Source: Bradyrhizobium sp. 1 (GTDB taxonomy: Bacteria > Pseudomonadota > Alphaproteobacteria > Rhizobiales > Xanthobacteraceae). From it: DNA of 64,000 bases. The translations under genes and the position numbers were made by a program. The notes under the pieces were generated by a model that saw only the letters and a program-made list of their open reading frames with translations, did not search any database and was not told the DNA's origin. The stretch lies in the NCBI RefSeq assembly GCF_023073315.1, contig NZ_JADPJH010000014.1, forward strand, positions 186,001-250,000, in the 5' to 3' direction. How positions within the stretch are numbered: the first letter of the stretch is position 1; every line of letters begins with the position of its first letter. Below are positions 31,297 to 38,408 of this stretch, piece after piece.

Positions 31297-32589
31297 ATGG
31301 TCGACGTGACGTCACAGATGTCGGTGCAAGCGACTGCGGCGGAAAAGCCGTCGGCGCGGCGCTATTACGTGCTGGGCCTGCTCACGATCATCTACGCGCT
31401 GAACTTCCTCGACCGCACGATCTTCAACGTCCTGATCGAGCCGATCAAGAAAGAGTTTCAACTCAGCGACACCATGATGGGCCTGCTCGCAGGCTTCGGC
31501 TTCGCGCTGTTCTACTCCCTGCTCGGCATTCCCATCGCGCGCGTCGCCGACCGGCTCAACCGGCGCAACATCGTCGCCGCCGCCCTTGCGTTCTGGAGCG
31601 CGATGACGGCGCTGTGCGGCGCGGCTTCGAGCGTGACCTCGCTGGCACTGGCGCGCATCGGCGTCGGCATCGGCGAATCCGCGGGCTCGCCGGCCTCGCA
31701 GTCGATCGTTGCCGATCTCTTCGCCAAGAACGAGCGCCCGCGCGCGCTTGGTATCTACGCAATCGGCACCTATCTCGGCGTCTTCCTCGGCTATTTCATC
31801 GGCGGCTACGTCAACCAGCACTATGGCTGGCGGATGGCGTTCTATGTCGCGGGCCTGCCGGGCATCCTGCTCGCAATCGTGCTGTGGCTGACGGTCTCCG
31901 AGCCGAAGCGCGGCGCGATGCAGGAGAGCTTCGTGCCCGAACCGCTCGGCCCGACGCTGCGGTTCCTCGCCTCGCAGCAGAGCTTCATCATCGTCCTGAT
32001 CGGCTTTTGTCTCACGACCTACACCAATTACGCGACGGCGGCGTGGATCCCGCCATTTCTGGCCCGCGTGCATCATCTGTCGAGCGCCGAGATCGGCACC
32101 TATGCCGGCACCTTCAAGGGGCTCGCCGGCATGGCCGGCACCCTGCTCGGCGGCATCGTGGTGGCGCAGATCAGCCGCCGCGACGACCGTTGGAAGCTGT
32201 GGGCGCCTGCGATCACCTCAGGGCTGGCCGGTCCGGTGTTCGCGCTGTGCATGCTGACGCAGGACTTCAAGATGATGGTCGCCATGCTGGCGCTGACCTC
32301 GTTCCTGGTCGGCTTCCATCTCGGGCCGATTTTTGCGATCGCGCAAACGGTGGCGAAGCCCAGCATGCGGGCGCTGGCCTCCGCGCTGATCGCACTCACC
32401 GCCACCTGCTTCGGCCAGGGCGTCGGCCCGCTTGCCGTGGGTGTCGTCAACGACGCCCTGAAGGGCGCTTACGGCGCGGATGCCGTGCGCTATTCCTTGC
32501 TGTCGGCGGCGGTCACGACGACGCTGGGCGCCCTGCTGTTCGTCTGGGCCGCCCGCTCGATCCGGGATGATATCGGCCGGGCCGCCTGA
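31297..32589 (+). CDS. MFS transporter, probable aromatic or organic acid uptake
   Basis: A 430-residue permease with 12 hydrophobic segments. The cytoplasmic loop between helices 2 and 3 carries the MFS motif in modified form (GIPIARVADRLNRRN), and helix 1 has LNFLDRTIFNVL, a pattern seen in spinster-like and aromatic-acid transporters. The ATG at 31297 is preceded by GGGGGA. A TTG four codons earlier is in frame but lacks a site. Downstream of the Rieske oxygenase, it most likely imports that enzyme's substrate. Confidence 0.9.
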   Translation: MVDVTSQMSVQATAAEKPSARRYYVLGLLTIIYALNFLDRTIFNVLIEPIKKEFQLSDTMMGLLAGFGFALFYSLLGIPIARVADRLNRRNIVAAALAFWSAMTALCGAASSVTSLALARIGVGIGESAGSPASQSIVADLFAKNERPRALGIYAIGTYLGVFLGYFIGGYVNQHYGWRMAFYVAGLPGILLAIVLWLTVSEPKRGAMQESFVPEPLGPTLRFLASQQSFIIVLIGFCLTTYTNYATAAWIPPFLARVHHLSSAEIGTYAGTFKGLAGMAGTLLGGIVVAQISRRDDRWKLWAPAITSGLAGPVFALCMLTQDFKMMVAMLALTSFLVGFHLGPIFAIAQTVAKPSMRALASALIALTATCFGQGVGPLAVGVVNDALKGAYGADAVRYSLLSAAVTTTLGALLFVWAARSIRDDIGRAA

Positions 32590-32732
32590 GCCCGTCGCGG
32601 CGAGGCAAGCCCGGCGCAACCAACCACGCGTAGAAATGAAACCATTTTGCGGAACCCGCGAAACCATCCGGAAACAGATGGTCCTTAAGACATGAGCCTA
32701 CAGACGGCGCCAAAGCCCGTCGGGAGGCTCGG

Positions 32733-32936
32733 ATGAACCACTCAATTCACTCAGCAGACCGTGGTACCCACCTGAAGATCGTGGTGGTGGCGCTGGTGGC
32801 CGGCATCGCAGTGGCCGCCTTCGGGATCGCAGCCCGCACCGGTGCCGATTACAGCCAGACCGCGCAGTCGACCCACATCATCAAGGCCGGCAAGCCGGTG
32901 GCGGTGACCAGCGCGGGCACGTCGGAGATACGCTGA
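32733..32936 (+). CDS. Small single-pass membrane protein, 67 aa
   Basis: A hydrophilic N-terminus (MNHSIHSADRGTHLK), one transmembrane helix (about residues 15-34) and a short tail rich in Ala/Thr/Ser. The ATG is preceded by CGGGAGG and the gene is followed by a textbook terminator, so it is a complete monocistronic unit. I recall similar small proteins with a THLKIVVVALVAGI core in several copies in Bradyrhizobium genomes. Function unknown. Confidence 0.75.
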   Translation: MNHSIHSADRGTHLKIVVVALVAGIAVAAFGIAARTGADYSQTAQSTHIIKAGKPVAVTSAGTSEIR

Positions 32937-32960
32937 TACGCCCAGTTTCGGGTTGACCAG

Positions 32961-32990
32961 AGGCCGCCGCCGGGCGGCCTTTTTCGTTTT
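32961..32990 (+). terminator. Rho-independent terminator of the 67-aa gene
   Basis: Perfect 8-bp stem AGGCCGCC/GGCGGCCT with GCCG loop (32961-32980), followed by TTTTCGTTTT. It lies 25 bp after the stop codon. Confidence 0.9.
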
Positions 32991-33083
32991 GCAGTTGGCG
33001 ACCGCGGACCGCCCTTCCAAACGCGACAGATGCCCGCCGGGCATGGCGGGCATCTCCAGACGTCTCAAAGACCTCGAAGCGCG

Positions 33084-34208
33084 CTACCAGGTGTAGCGAA
33101 GGCCCGCTTGCGTACCCACGATCGAGGTTCCAGCGCCGCCGACCGCGGGAAGGCCCGTCTTCGGTGCGGTGATGCTGCTGCCATGTACCTCGAGGTAGGA
33201 CGACAACTGCGGTGTCCACAGCACGTTGATCTTGCCTGAGCCACGGACGCCGTACGTGCCGACCGTACCTCCGAAGGGAACGCCCCCGACGACAACCGCG
33301 CCGGCGGCGCCGCTTGCGTCGACGATCTCATAATACTGGCCCGAGATCGACGGCTGGACTGTGTAGCCCAACCACTTCGTCTCAAAGCCTGCGCGCGCAC
33401 CGCCGTGGACTTCCGTCGAGTCGCCGGTCTTGGTGCCGAAATTGCCCGTGTAGCTCTCCGAATAGGTCACGCCAGCCGTCGGCTCGATCCACACCGTGTA
33501 GGGGAAGTCGAAGCGGTACTGACCATTCAGAGTGTAGGCCAAGCCGCTGGCGTCGCCGGCCACGCCAACAACGGCCACGTTGGTGGTGTTGTGGGTCCAG
33601 CTTGCGAGGGTCGTGAAGTCAGCCGAGAAACCGCCGTTGATGTAGGACAGGGTGCCGGAGGTTGATGGAATGGAGCCATCAGTAATGGTCGCTGCGCCTC
33701 CGAGACTGGAGAAGCTGTGCGCCCATGAATGCGACCCCGTGCCGATGAAGGTCAACGCGTCGGTCGCGGTGAAGATGCCGATCTTGGTCACATCGACCGC
33801 GCCGGTCACCGTCGCAACGCTGACATCGACCCCGGTGGATTGCGCCCTGTCGCCGCTGCCGACCAGGTTCACGCCGTAGAGCCAGGCTGCCGGGGGCGGT
33901 GCCGCAAGCGGCGGAGCCTTGGCGTAGGCCAGTGCGCTGAACGGATTGCTTACACCCTTCGAAGCGAAGGGATCGCGGTTATCGAAGTTCGCCTCCTCGC
34001 CGCTGAAACGCAGCGTTCCCGGAGGGGCAATGACCCTGCGGTGCTGAATCTGGTCACGAACATTCTGGATGATGTTCTGGATGACATTGTTGATGACTTC
34101 CTGCGGAATATTGGGGCCCGACTGGGCCGCTGCAGGCCGGACCGCAAACAAAGAAAGAACAGCAAGCAAAGCAACGGCAAAGCCGTGACGGAAAAATCCT
34201 AGCTTCAT
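33084..34208 (-). CDS. Outer-membrane beta-barrel protein, autotransporter-domain type
   Basis: 374 residues: signal peptide (cleavage after VRPAAAQ), an unusual Gln/Asn/Ile-rich helix (QEVINNVIQNIIQNVRDQIQ), a short passenger-like part, and from about residue 110 a region of alternating strands (for example FPYTVWIEPTAGVTYSES and GLRYTW at the end). The C-terminal aromatic and strand pattern fit an autotransporter barrel. With so short a passenger it is more likely a porin-like or adhesin-like barrel than a classical secreted toxin. It is divergent from the LuxR-type regulator across 279 bp containing palindromes. Confidence 0.8.
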   Translation of the reverse strand: MKLGFFRHGFAVALLAVLSLFAVRPAAAQSGPNIPQEVINNVIQNIIQNVRDQIQHRRVIAPPGTLRFSGEEANFDNRDPFASKGVSNPFSALAYAKAPPLAAPPPAAWLYGVNLVGSGDRAQSTGVDVSVATVTGAVDVTKIGIFTATDALTFIGTGSHSWAHSFSSLGGAATITDGSIPSTSGTLSYINGGFSADFTTLASWTHNTTNVAVVGVAGDASGLAYTLNGQYRFDFPYTVWIEPTAGVTYSESYTGNFGTKTGDSTEVHGGARAGFETKWLGYTVQPSISGQYYEIVDASGAAGAVVVGGVPFGGTVGTYGVRGSGKINVLWTPQLSSYLEVHGSSITAPKTGLPAVGGAGTSIVGTQAGLRYTW

Positions 34209-34315
34209 GATATTTCAATATGCCCCCAATCCGAATTTGGCTCAGCCTGTCCCGGGATGGATCAATCCTGCGAGACGCCATGCCGCAAAGCTATTTGCGC
34301 GTAGGCTAGGCGTCT

Positions 34316-34331
34316 TGACCCAATTGGGTGA
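34316..34331. promoter_or_regulatory. Palindrome TGACCCAATTGGGTGA upstream of the LuxR-type gene
   Basis: A dyad with arms ACCCA/TGGGT around AT in the divergent region between the barrel protein and the regulator. Nearly the same motif recurs just after the regulator gene at 35592. Candidate operator; the binding protein is unknown. Confidence 0.45.
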
Positions 34332-34432
34332 TTCTTAACCATCTGTTTCCACCTGTTGCTTATTTGCAACATTCATCGGGATCAAAGATGGGGCGTGTGC
34401 TCTGGGACACACTTCGCCGGTCGAAAACGGAT

Positions 34433-34448
34433 AAACTACCTGTAGTTT
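34433..34448. promoter_or_regulatory. Perfect palindrome AAACTACCTGTAGTTT, candidate LuxR-family operator
   Basis: Seven-base perfect arms with a two-base centre, ending 39 bp before the ATG of the PAS/LuxR-type regulator. Size and position suit autoregulation by a dimeric HTH protein. No consensus for this subfamily is available to me. Confidence 0.45.
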
Positions 34449-34487
34449 TCGAATTTTCATTCCACACGAATTTTGAGATCAGTTTGC

Positions 34488-35582
34488 ATGCCGCAATGGG
34501 ATTTGAGTGCCGTTGAGCGCGGCTTCGGAGAAGCTGCCGTAAACCCCGCCGCCTGGAAGAAGGCCCTGGAAACAACCGTCTCGACGACCCACAGCCACGG
34601 GGCGGTGCTGCTCCCCGTCAAGGGCGGCGTTCTTCGCACGTTACCTTTCACGGATTCGATGTCCGGTGCATTCGACAGCTTCGTCCGGGACGGGTGGCAC
34701 CTTCGCGACGAGCGGAACCGCGGCGTGCCGCTGATGCAAAGATCTGGCGTGGTCGACGATCTCGACATCTTCAGTCCAGAAACCATTGCCTCTCATCCCT
34801 ACTATCAAGAGTTCTTGGCGCCGCACGGGTTGCGTTGGTTTGCCGGCGTCGGAATTTTCTTCGACGACGACATCTGGTGTCTATCGATCCAGCGAACGAT
34901 CGATCAGGGTCCCTTCTCTGCCGCGGAAAAAAATGAACTTGCGAAGCTGTCCAGATCGCTTGGCACGGGCGCGGCCACGGCCCGGATCCTGGGCGAAGCC
35001 ACAACCGCCGGAGCTCTGGAAGCTTTTGCAGCAAGCAGCACGGCGGCGGTCCTTGTCGACCGCTACGGCAAGATATTCGAGGCCAACGCATCTGCCGAGC
35101 AACTCCTGTCGGGCGAAATCCGCCTCAAGAACGGGAAACTCGTCCACGACCCAGAGGTGTCATTCCCCGGCCTTGATCGAGCGCTTGCTCGAATCTTGAA
35201 CCAGCCTGAGGCGGGATTGCACTTCCCCGTGCCTCTGCCACGAAAAGAGCGGGGACCGCTGCTGGCTTATCCATCGCGGCTGCAGCGTGCGGTGAGCAAT
35301 GCCTTCGCCGATTGCCAGGCCATCATCATTCTTGTCGATCCCGATGCCAGAAAGAACCCGACCGAGACCACACTCCGCTCGGTCTACAAGCTGAGCGGCG
35401 CAGAGGCGCGCCTGGCTATTCTACTATCGACGGGCGAATCGCTGGACACGGTCGCCGAGCGGCTGAACATCTCGAAGGAGACGTCGAGAACGCAGCTCAA
35501 GAGCATTTTTGCGAAACTGGGCGTACATCGACAAGCCGAGCTCGTAGCCGTGCTTTCGACCCTCCTGAACGGTATTATTTAG
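34488..35582 (+). CDS. PAS/LuxR-type HTH transcriptional regulator
   Basis: 364 residues. The C-terminal 65 residues form a LuxR HTH (LSGAEARLAILLSTGESLDTVAERLNISKETSRTQLKSIF). A central PAS-like segment (AAVLVDRYGKIFEANASAEQLL, about 186-207) precedes it. The N-terminal 160 residues look like a sensor domain but lack the homoserine-lactone-binding signature, so this is probably not a quorum-sensing receptor. The ATG at 34488 follows a weak site; a TTG at 34473 is in frame. It is divergent from the barrel-protein gene and upstream of the small secreted protein and caspase genes. Confidence 0.85.
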   Translation: MPQWDLSAVERGFGEAAVNPAAWKKALETTVSTTHSHGAVLLPVKGGVLRTLPFTDSMSGAFDSFVRDGWHLRDERNRGVPLMQRSGVVDDLDIFSPETIASHPYYQEFLAPHGLRWFAGVGIFFDDDIWCLSIQRTIDQGPFSAAEKNELAKLSRSLGTGAATARILGEATTAGALEAFAASSTAAVLVDRYGKIFEANASAEQLLSGEIRLKNGKLVHDPEVSFPGLDRALARILNQPEAGLHFPVPLPRKERGPLLAYPSRLQRAVSNAFADCQAIIILVDPDARKNPTETTLRSVYKLSGAEARLAILLSTGESLDTVAERLNISKETSRTQLKSIFAKLGVHRQAELVAVLSTLLNGII

Positions 35583-35591
35583 AGGGCACCA

Positions 35592-35609
35592 TTCACCCAG
35601 TTGGGTGAA
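35592..35609. promoter_or_regulatory. Perfect palindrome TTCACCCAGTTGGGTGAA after the LuxR-type gene
   Basis: Eight-base perfect arms around GT, 9 bp after the regulator stop codon and 20 bp after the end of the convergent gene at 35630. No U-tract follows, so a terminator is less likely than a binding site. It matches the motif at 34316 in ACCCA-RT-TGGGTGA. Confidence 0.45.
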
Positions 35610-35629
35610 GACGGCTGATGCCAAACAGA

Positions 35630-35914
35630 CTAGTTTTGGGGCGATCGTAGTTCGCTATCGCCCGGTCCGAGCCTACTTCGCTTCTTCGCGGCACGACGAG
35701 TGATTGCTTGGTTGACCTCGGCTCTTTGAGAGCGCGCGGCCTCTTCGCGCATCGCCTTCTCCCGAATGTGCCGCCGCACGTCGTCCCGAACGCCCTGAAT
35801 GATGGACTCCCGCGACGCTTCGGCAGGGTCGTCGCAGCGGGCTGCGCCGGACAACGTCAAAAGCAGCCCGAAGGCCAGAACAAGCGTGCGAAGGGGCCGA
35901 GATAATTGCGTCAA
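35630..35914 (-). CDS. Small secreted highly charged protein, 94 aa
   Basis: No family recognised. A signal peptide (LRTLVLAFGLLLTLSGAARC) is followed by a helical, charged domain rich in Arg, Glu and Ala (ESIIQGVRDDVRRHIREK, then AMREEAARSQR). The TTG at 35914 is proposed as start because GGAGAAG lies about seven bases upstream; an upstream extension to 35977 has no site. It shares the short motif IIQ-x-VRD with the N-terminus of the nearby barrel protein. It is convergent with the regulator gene. Confidence 0.6.
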   Translation of the reverse strand: MTQLSRPLRTLVLAFGLLLTLSGAARCDDPAEASRESIIQGVRDDVRRHIREKAMREEAARSQRAEVNQAITRRAAKKRSRLGPGDSELRSPQN

Positions 35915-36146
35915 TTTGACTTCTCCGAAACATTTGGTCCGGCCGAGGCTACTCACGTCAACCCGGCCGCAGCGCAATTGGTTTCACTGCTTATGGCCCG
36001 CTCCTTCGTCAAAGCGAGACCGGCATTGGTTCACAGAACCGTCGTGGAAACGCCTTTGATGTCGTCACCCACCTCATATTGCGATAGAATGAGCCGTTGG
36101 GGTTGGCTCGTGCGCCGATTGGTATTTTTCGACTTCCGAGATCTTG

Positions 36147-38393
36147 ATGTTTGAAATTGGTCGTTTCGGAATCCGCGCCCGTGGAAAACGGCGTGACATT
36201 TCCCATTGCCTGAGCTTCGTGCGGCGCATTGCTCTCTTCGGGCTTGCGACCCTCTCGATCCCTGGCGCAGTGCACTCGCAGGCCGTGGCCGGAGAGAAGA
36301 TCGCGCTGGTGGTCGGCAACAACGACTACCGCAAGGCGCCGAAACTGATCAATCCGGCCAACGATGCGGCCGACATGGCCACGTCGCTGGGGCGGCTCGG
36401 ATACAACGTCAAACACCTCGCCGACCTCGACTACAACCACTTTCGCCAGGCCCTGATCGAGTTTGGCAACGCCGCAAAGACGGCTGACAAGGCTGTGATC
36501 TTCTTCGCGGGCCATGGCGTCGAGATCGACGGAAAGAATTGGCTGATTCCGGTGGACGCTCAGATCAAATCCGAGATCGATGTCTACGCCGAGGCGATCA
36601 ATCTGGAGACCCTGATCGATATTTCGGTGATACCGAAGGTCATTGGGCTCGTGGTGCTCGACGCCTGCCGCAACGACCCCTTCGAGACGACCAAGGTCGC
36701 AGCCGCCGGACGCGCGCTCTCTGCGCGATCCCCGCCGGCAAAGGGAGCGGCCGAGCCGGTCTCCCGCGCATCAGGCGCCCCGACGCTGGCCTCCGCCGGC
36801 GCGCGCGGACTCGCTCCCGTCGAGGTCAACGACAACGTGCTCGTTGCATTCGCGGCCGCCGCCGGCACGACCGCCAGCGACGGCTCAGGACGCAACAGCC
36901 CCTACTCCGGTTCGCTGTTGCGCCACGTCGAAACGCCTCAGCTCGAGATCAACTATCTCTTCCGGATCGTTCACGACGAAGTCTGGAAGGAGACCGGGAC
37001 CCAGGAACCCGCAATCTACGGGACCCTTCCAAAGGGAGACATCTATCTCAATGGCGATGCCGCCACCGCAACGAGCGATGGCGGGGCAGATGCCGAGCAG
37101 GTCGCCTGGGAGTTCGTCCGCTCGACCAACGAGATCGCAACGCTGCGCCGGTTCGCCGAACAGTTTCCGGCCGGTTCGCATACGGCCGAGATCAACGAGC
37201 GCATTGCGCAGCTGACGTCAGCCGAAGCAAACGCATGGACGATCGTCGAGCGGCAGAAATCGCTTGCGGCCTACCGTGCCTATCTGGACCTCTATCCGTA
37301 CGGCGAGCATGTGGAGAACGCCCGCGTCACCTTAGCCTCGCTCGACAAATCAGCCAGGCCTGGTCAGGCCGGTGGACCGATCGAGATGCCCGGCCCGCCG
37401 CCGCCGAGCTATCAACTCGCTTCAGCCGATACGACCACCAGCAACTCGGGGTCGGTCGAGAAAGCGTGGGATGTCCTGAAGGAGTCGCATGATCAGAGCG
37501 TGGTCGGCCGGTTTGCCGATCGCTATCCAAGCATGCGTCGCAATCGCCTGCCGCCGGGAAGCGACCTTACGCTGCGCCCCGTCAATTCCACCGAATTGAT
37601 GCTAAGCACCGCACAGGATGGCGACGTGAACTCCTGCTTCGACGGCGATGCCGGGGCTTGCGCCAGGTCCATCAAGAAATACCCGGACTACGTCCAGCTT
37701 CAGTTCCAGCTCTGCCGCTCCAAGGGCAATCCCAAGGGATGCATGCTCAATGCGGTGACCGAGGCGCGCAAGCGAGGCCTGTTGGTGTCGGCTTACACCC
37801 GCTCGGAACAGGAGAAGGTTCGCAATCGCGAATATCGGCGCGTGGTTGCCCGCGTGAACCAGAACGTCGGCAATGTGGTGAGCGGGGTGGTCAGCAATGT
37901 GGTCGGCAACGTGGTCAGCAATGCCGTTTCGACCGCGGTCAGCAACGCTGCAGCAACCGCGGCATCGAGCGCCGCCAGCCGGGCTGCTTCGCAGGCCGCC
38001 TCATCGGCGGCCAGCAGAGCCGCCTCCTCCGCGGCTTCAAACGCGGCCAGCAGGTCGGCATCGAGCGCAGCCTCGAGTGCGGCCAGCAGGGCAGCATCCG
38101 CGGCCGCTTCGAATGCCGTCAGCCGCATCCCGATCCCCTCCGATGTTCGCCTCAAGGAGGACATCACCGCACTGGGCCGGACCGGCAGCGGCCTTCGTCT
38201 CTATCGCTACAGATACAAGGGTGATGCAACGTACTATGTCGGCGTGATGGCGCAGGACGTGGCACAGCGCCTGCCTGCGGCGGTTTCGCCAGCACCGGAT
38301 GGATACCTGCAGGTCGACTACGGCCGGCTCGGTCTCGAATTCCTCACCTACCACGACTGGATCGCCCGACATTCCGCGTCAGAACTCAACTAA
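36147..38393 (+). CDS. Exported caspase-like (C14) protein fused to an S74-type self-cleaving chaperone domain
   Basis: A 748-residue multidomain protein. Residues 1-44 are a long signal peptide (hydrophobic RRIALFGLATLSIPGAVHS). Residues 50-300 are a caspase-like domain with the catalytic dyad in FFAGHGV (His123) and LDACRNDPF (Cys174). Residues about 320-455 contain three Trp-anchored helical repeats (W321, W364, W441). A four-cysteine segment lies near 497-545. Residues 575-660 are about 21 Ala/Ser/Val tetrapeptides. The C-terminus resembles peptidase S74, the intramolecular chaperone of phage tail spikes: SDVRLKEDI, then YRYRYKG and YVGVMAQDV. Ser665 and Lys670 have the S-x4-K spacing of the known autoproteolytic dyad. 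It is followed 15 bp later by a paralogue lacking both catalytic residues. Domain calls are by motif; the whole architecture is unusual to me. Confidence 0.88.
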   Translation: MFEIGRFGIRARGKRRDISHCLSFVRRIALFGLATLSIPGAVHSQAVAGEKIALVVGNNDYRKAPKLINPANDAADMATSLGRLGYNVKHLADLDYNHFRQALIEFGNAAKTADKAVIFFAGHGVEIDGKNWLIPVDAQIKSEIDVYAEAINLETLIDISVIPKVIGLVVLDACRNDPFETTKVAAAGRALSARSPPAKGAAEPVSRASGAPTLASAGARGLAPVEVNDNVLVAFAAAAGTTASDGSGRNSPYSGSLLRHVETPQLEINYLFRIVHDEVWKETGTQEPAIYGTLPKGDIYLNGDAATATSDGGADAEQVAWEFVRSTNEIATLRRFAEQFPAGSHTAEINERIAQLTSAEANAWTIVERQKSLAAYRAYLDLYPYGEHVENARVTLASLDKSARPGQAGGPIEMPGPPPPSYQLASADTTTSNSGSVEKAWDVLKESHDQSVVGRFADRYPSMRRNRLPPGSDLTLRPVNSTELMLSTAQDGDVNSCFDGDAGACARSIKKYPDYVQLQFQLCRSKGNPKGCMLNAVTEARKRGLLVSAYTRSEQEKVRNREYRRVVARVNQNVGNVVSGVVSNVVGNVVSNAVSTAVSNAAATAASSAASRAASQAASSAASRAASSAASNAASRSASSAASSAASRAASAAASNAVSRIPIPSDVRLKEDITALGRTGSGLRLYRYRYKGDATYYVGVMAQDVAQRLPAAVSPAPDGYLQVDYGRLGLEFLTYHDWIARHSASELN
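37869..38126 (+). repeat. 12-bp-period coding repeat (about 21 tetrapeptides)
   Basis: An in-frame repeat encoding units such as VVSN/VVGN at the start, changing to AASS, AASR, AASN and AASQ. The 12-bp unit is degenerate at the DNA level, so it is not a recent pure expansion. It forms the linker between the caspase part and the S74-like domain. Confidence 0.85.
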
Positions 38394-38408
38394 GGGACGA
38401 GACTCGCC

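Noticed and set aside
34488-35582. Quorum-sensing LuxR receptor
   Set aside because: The N-terminal part lacks the homoserine-lactone-binding pattern, there is no luxI-type gene nearby, and a PAS-like segment is present instead.
37869-38126. CRISPR-like or minisatellite repeat
   Set aside because: The 12-bp units are in frame, degenerate and lack spacers; they encode a protein linker.
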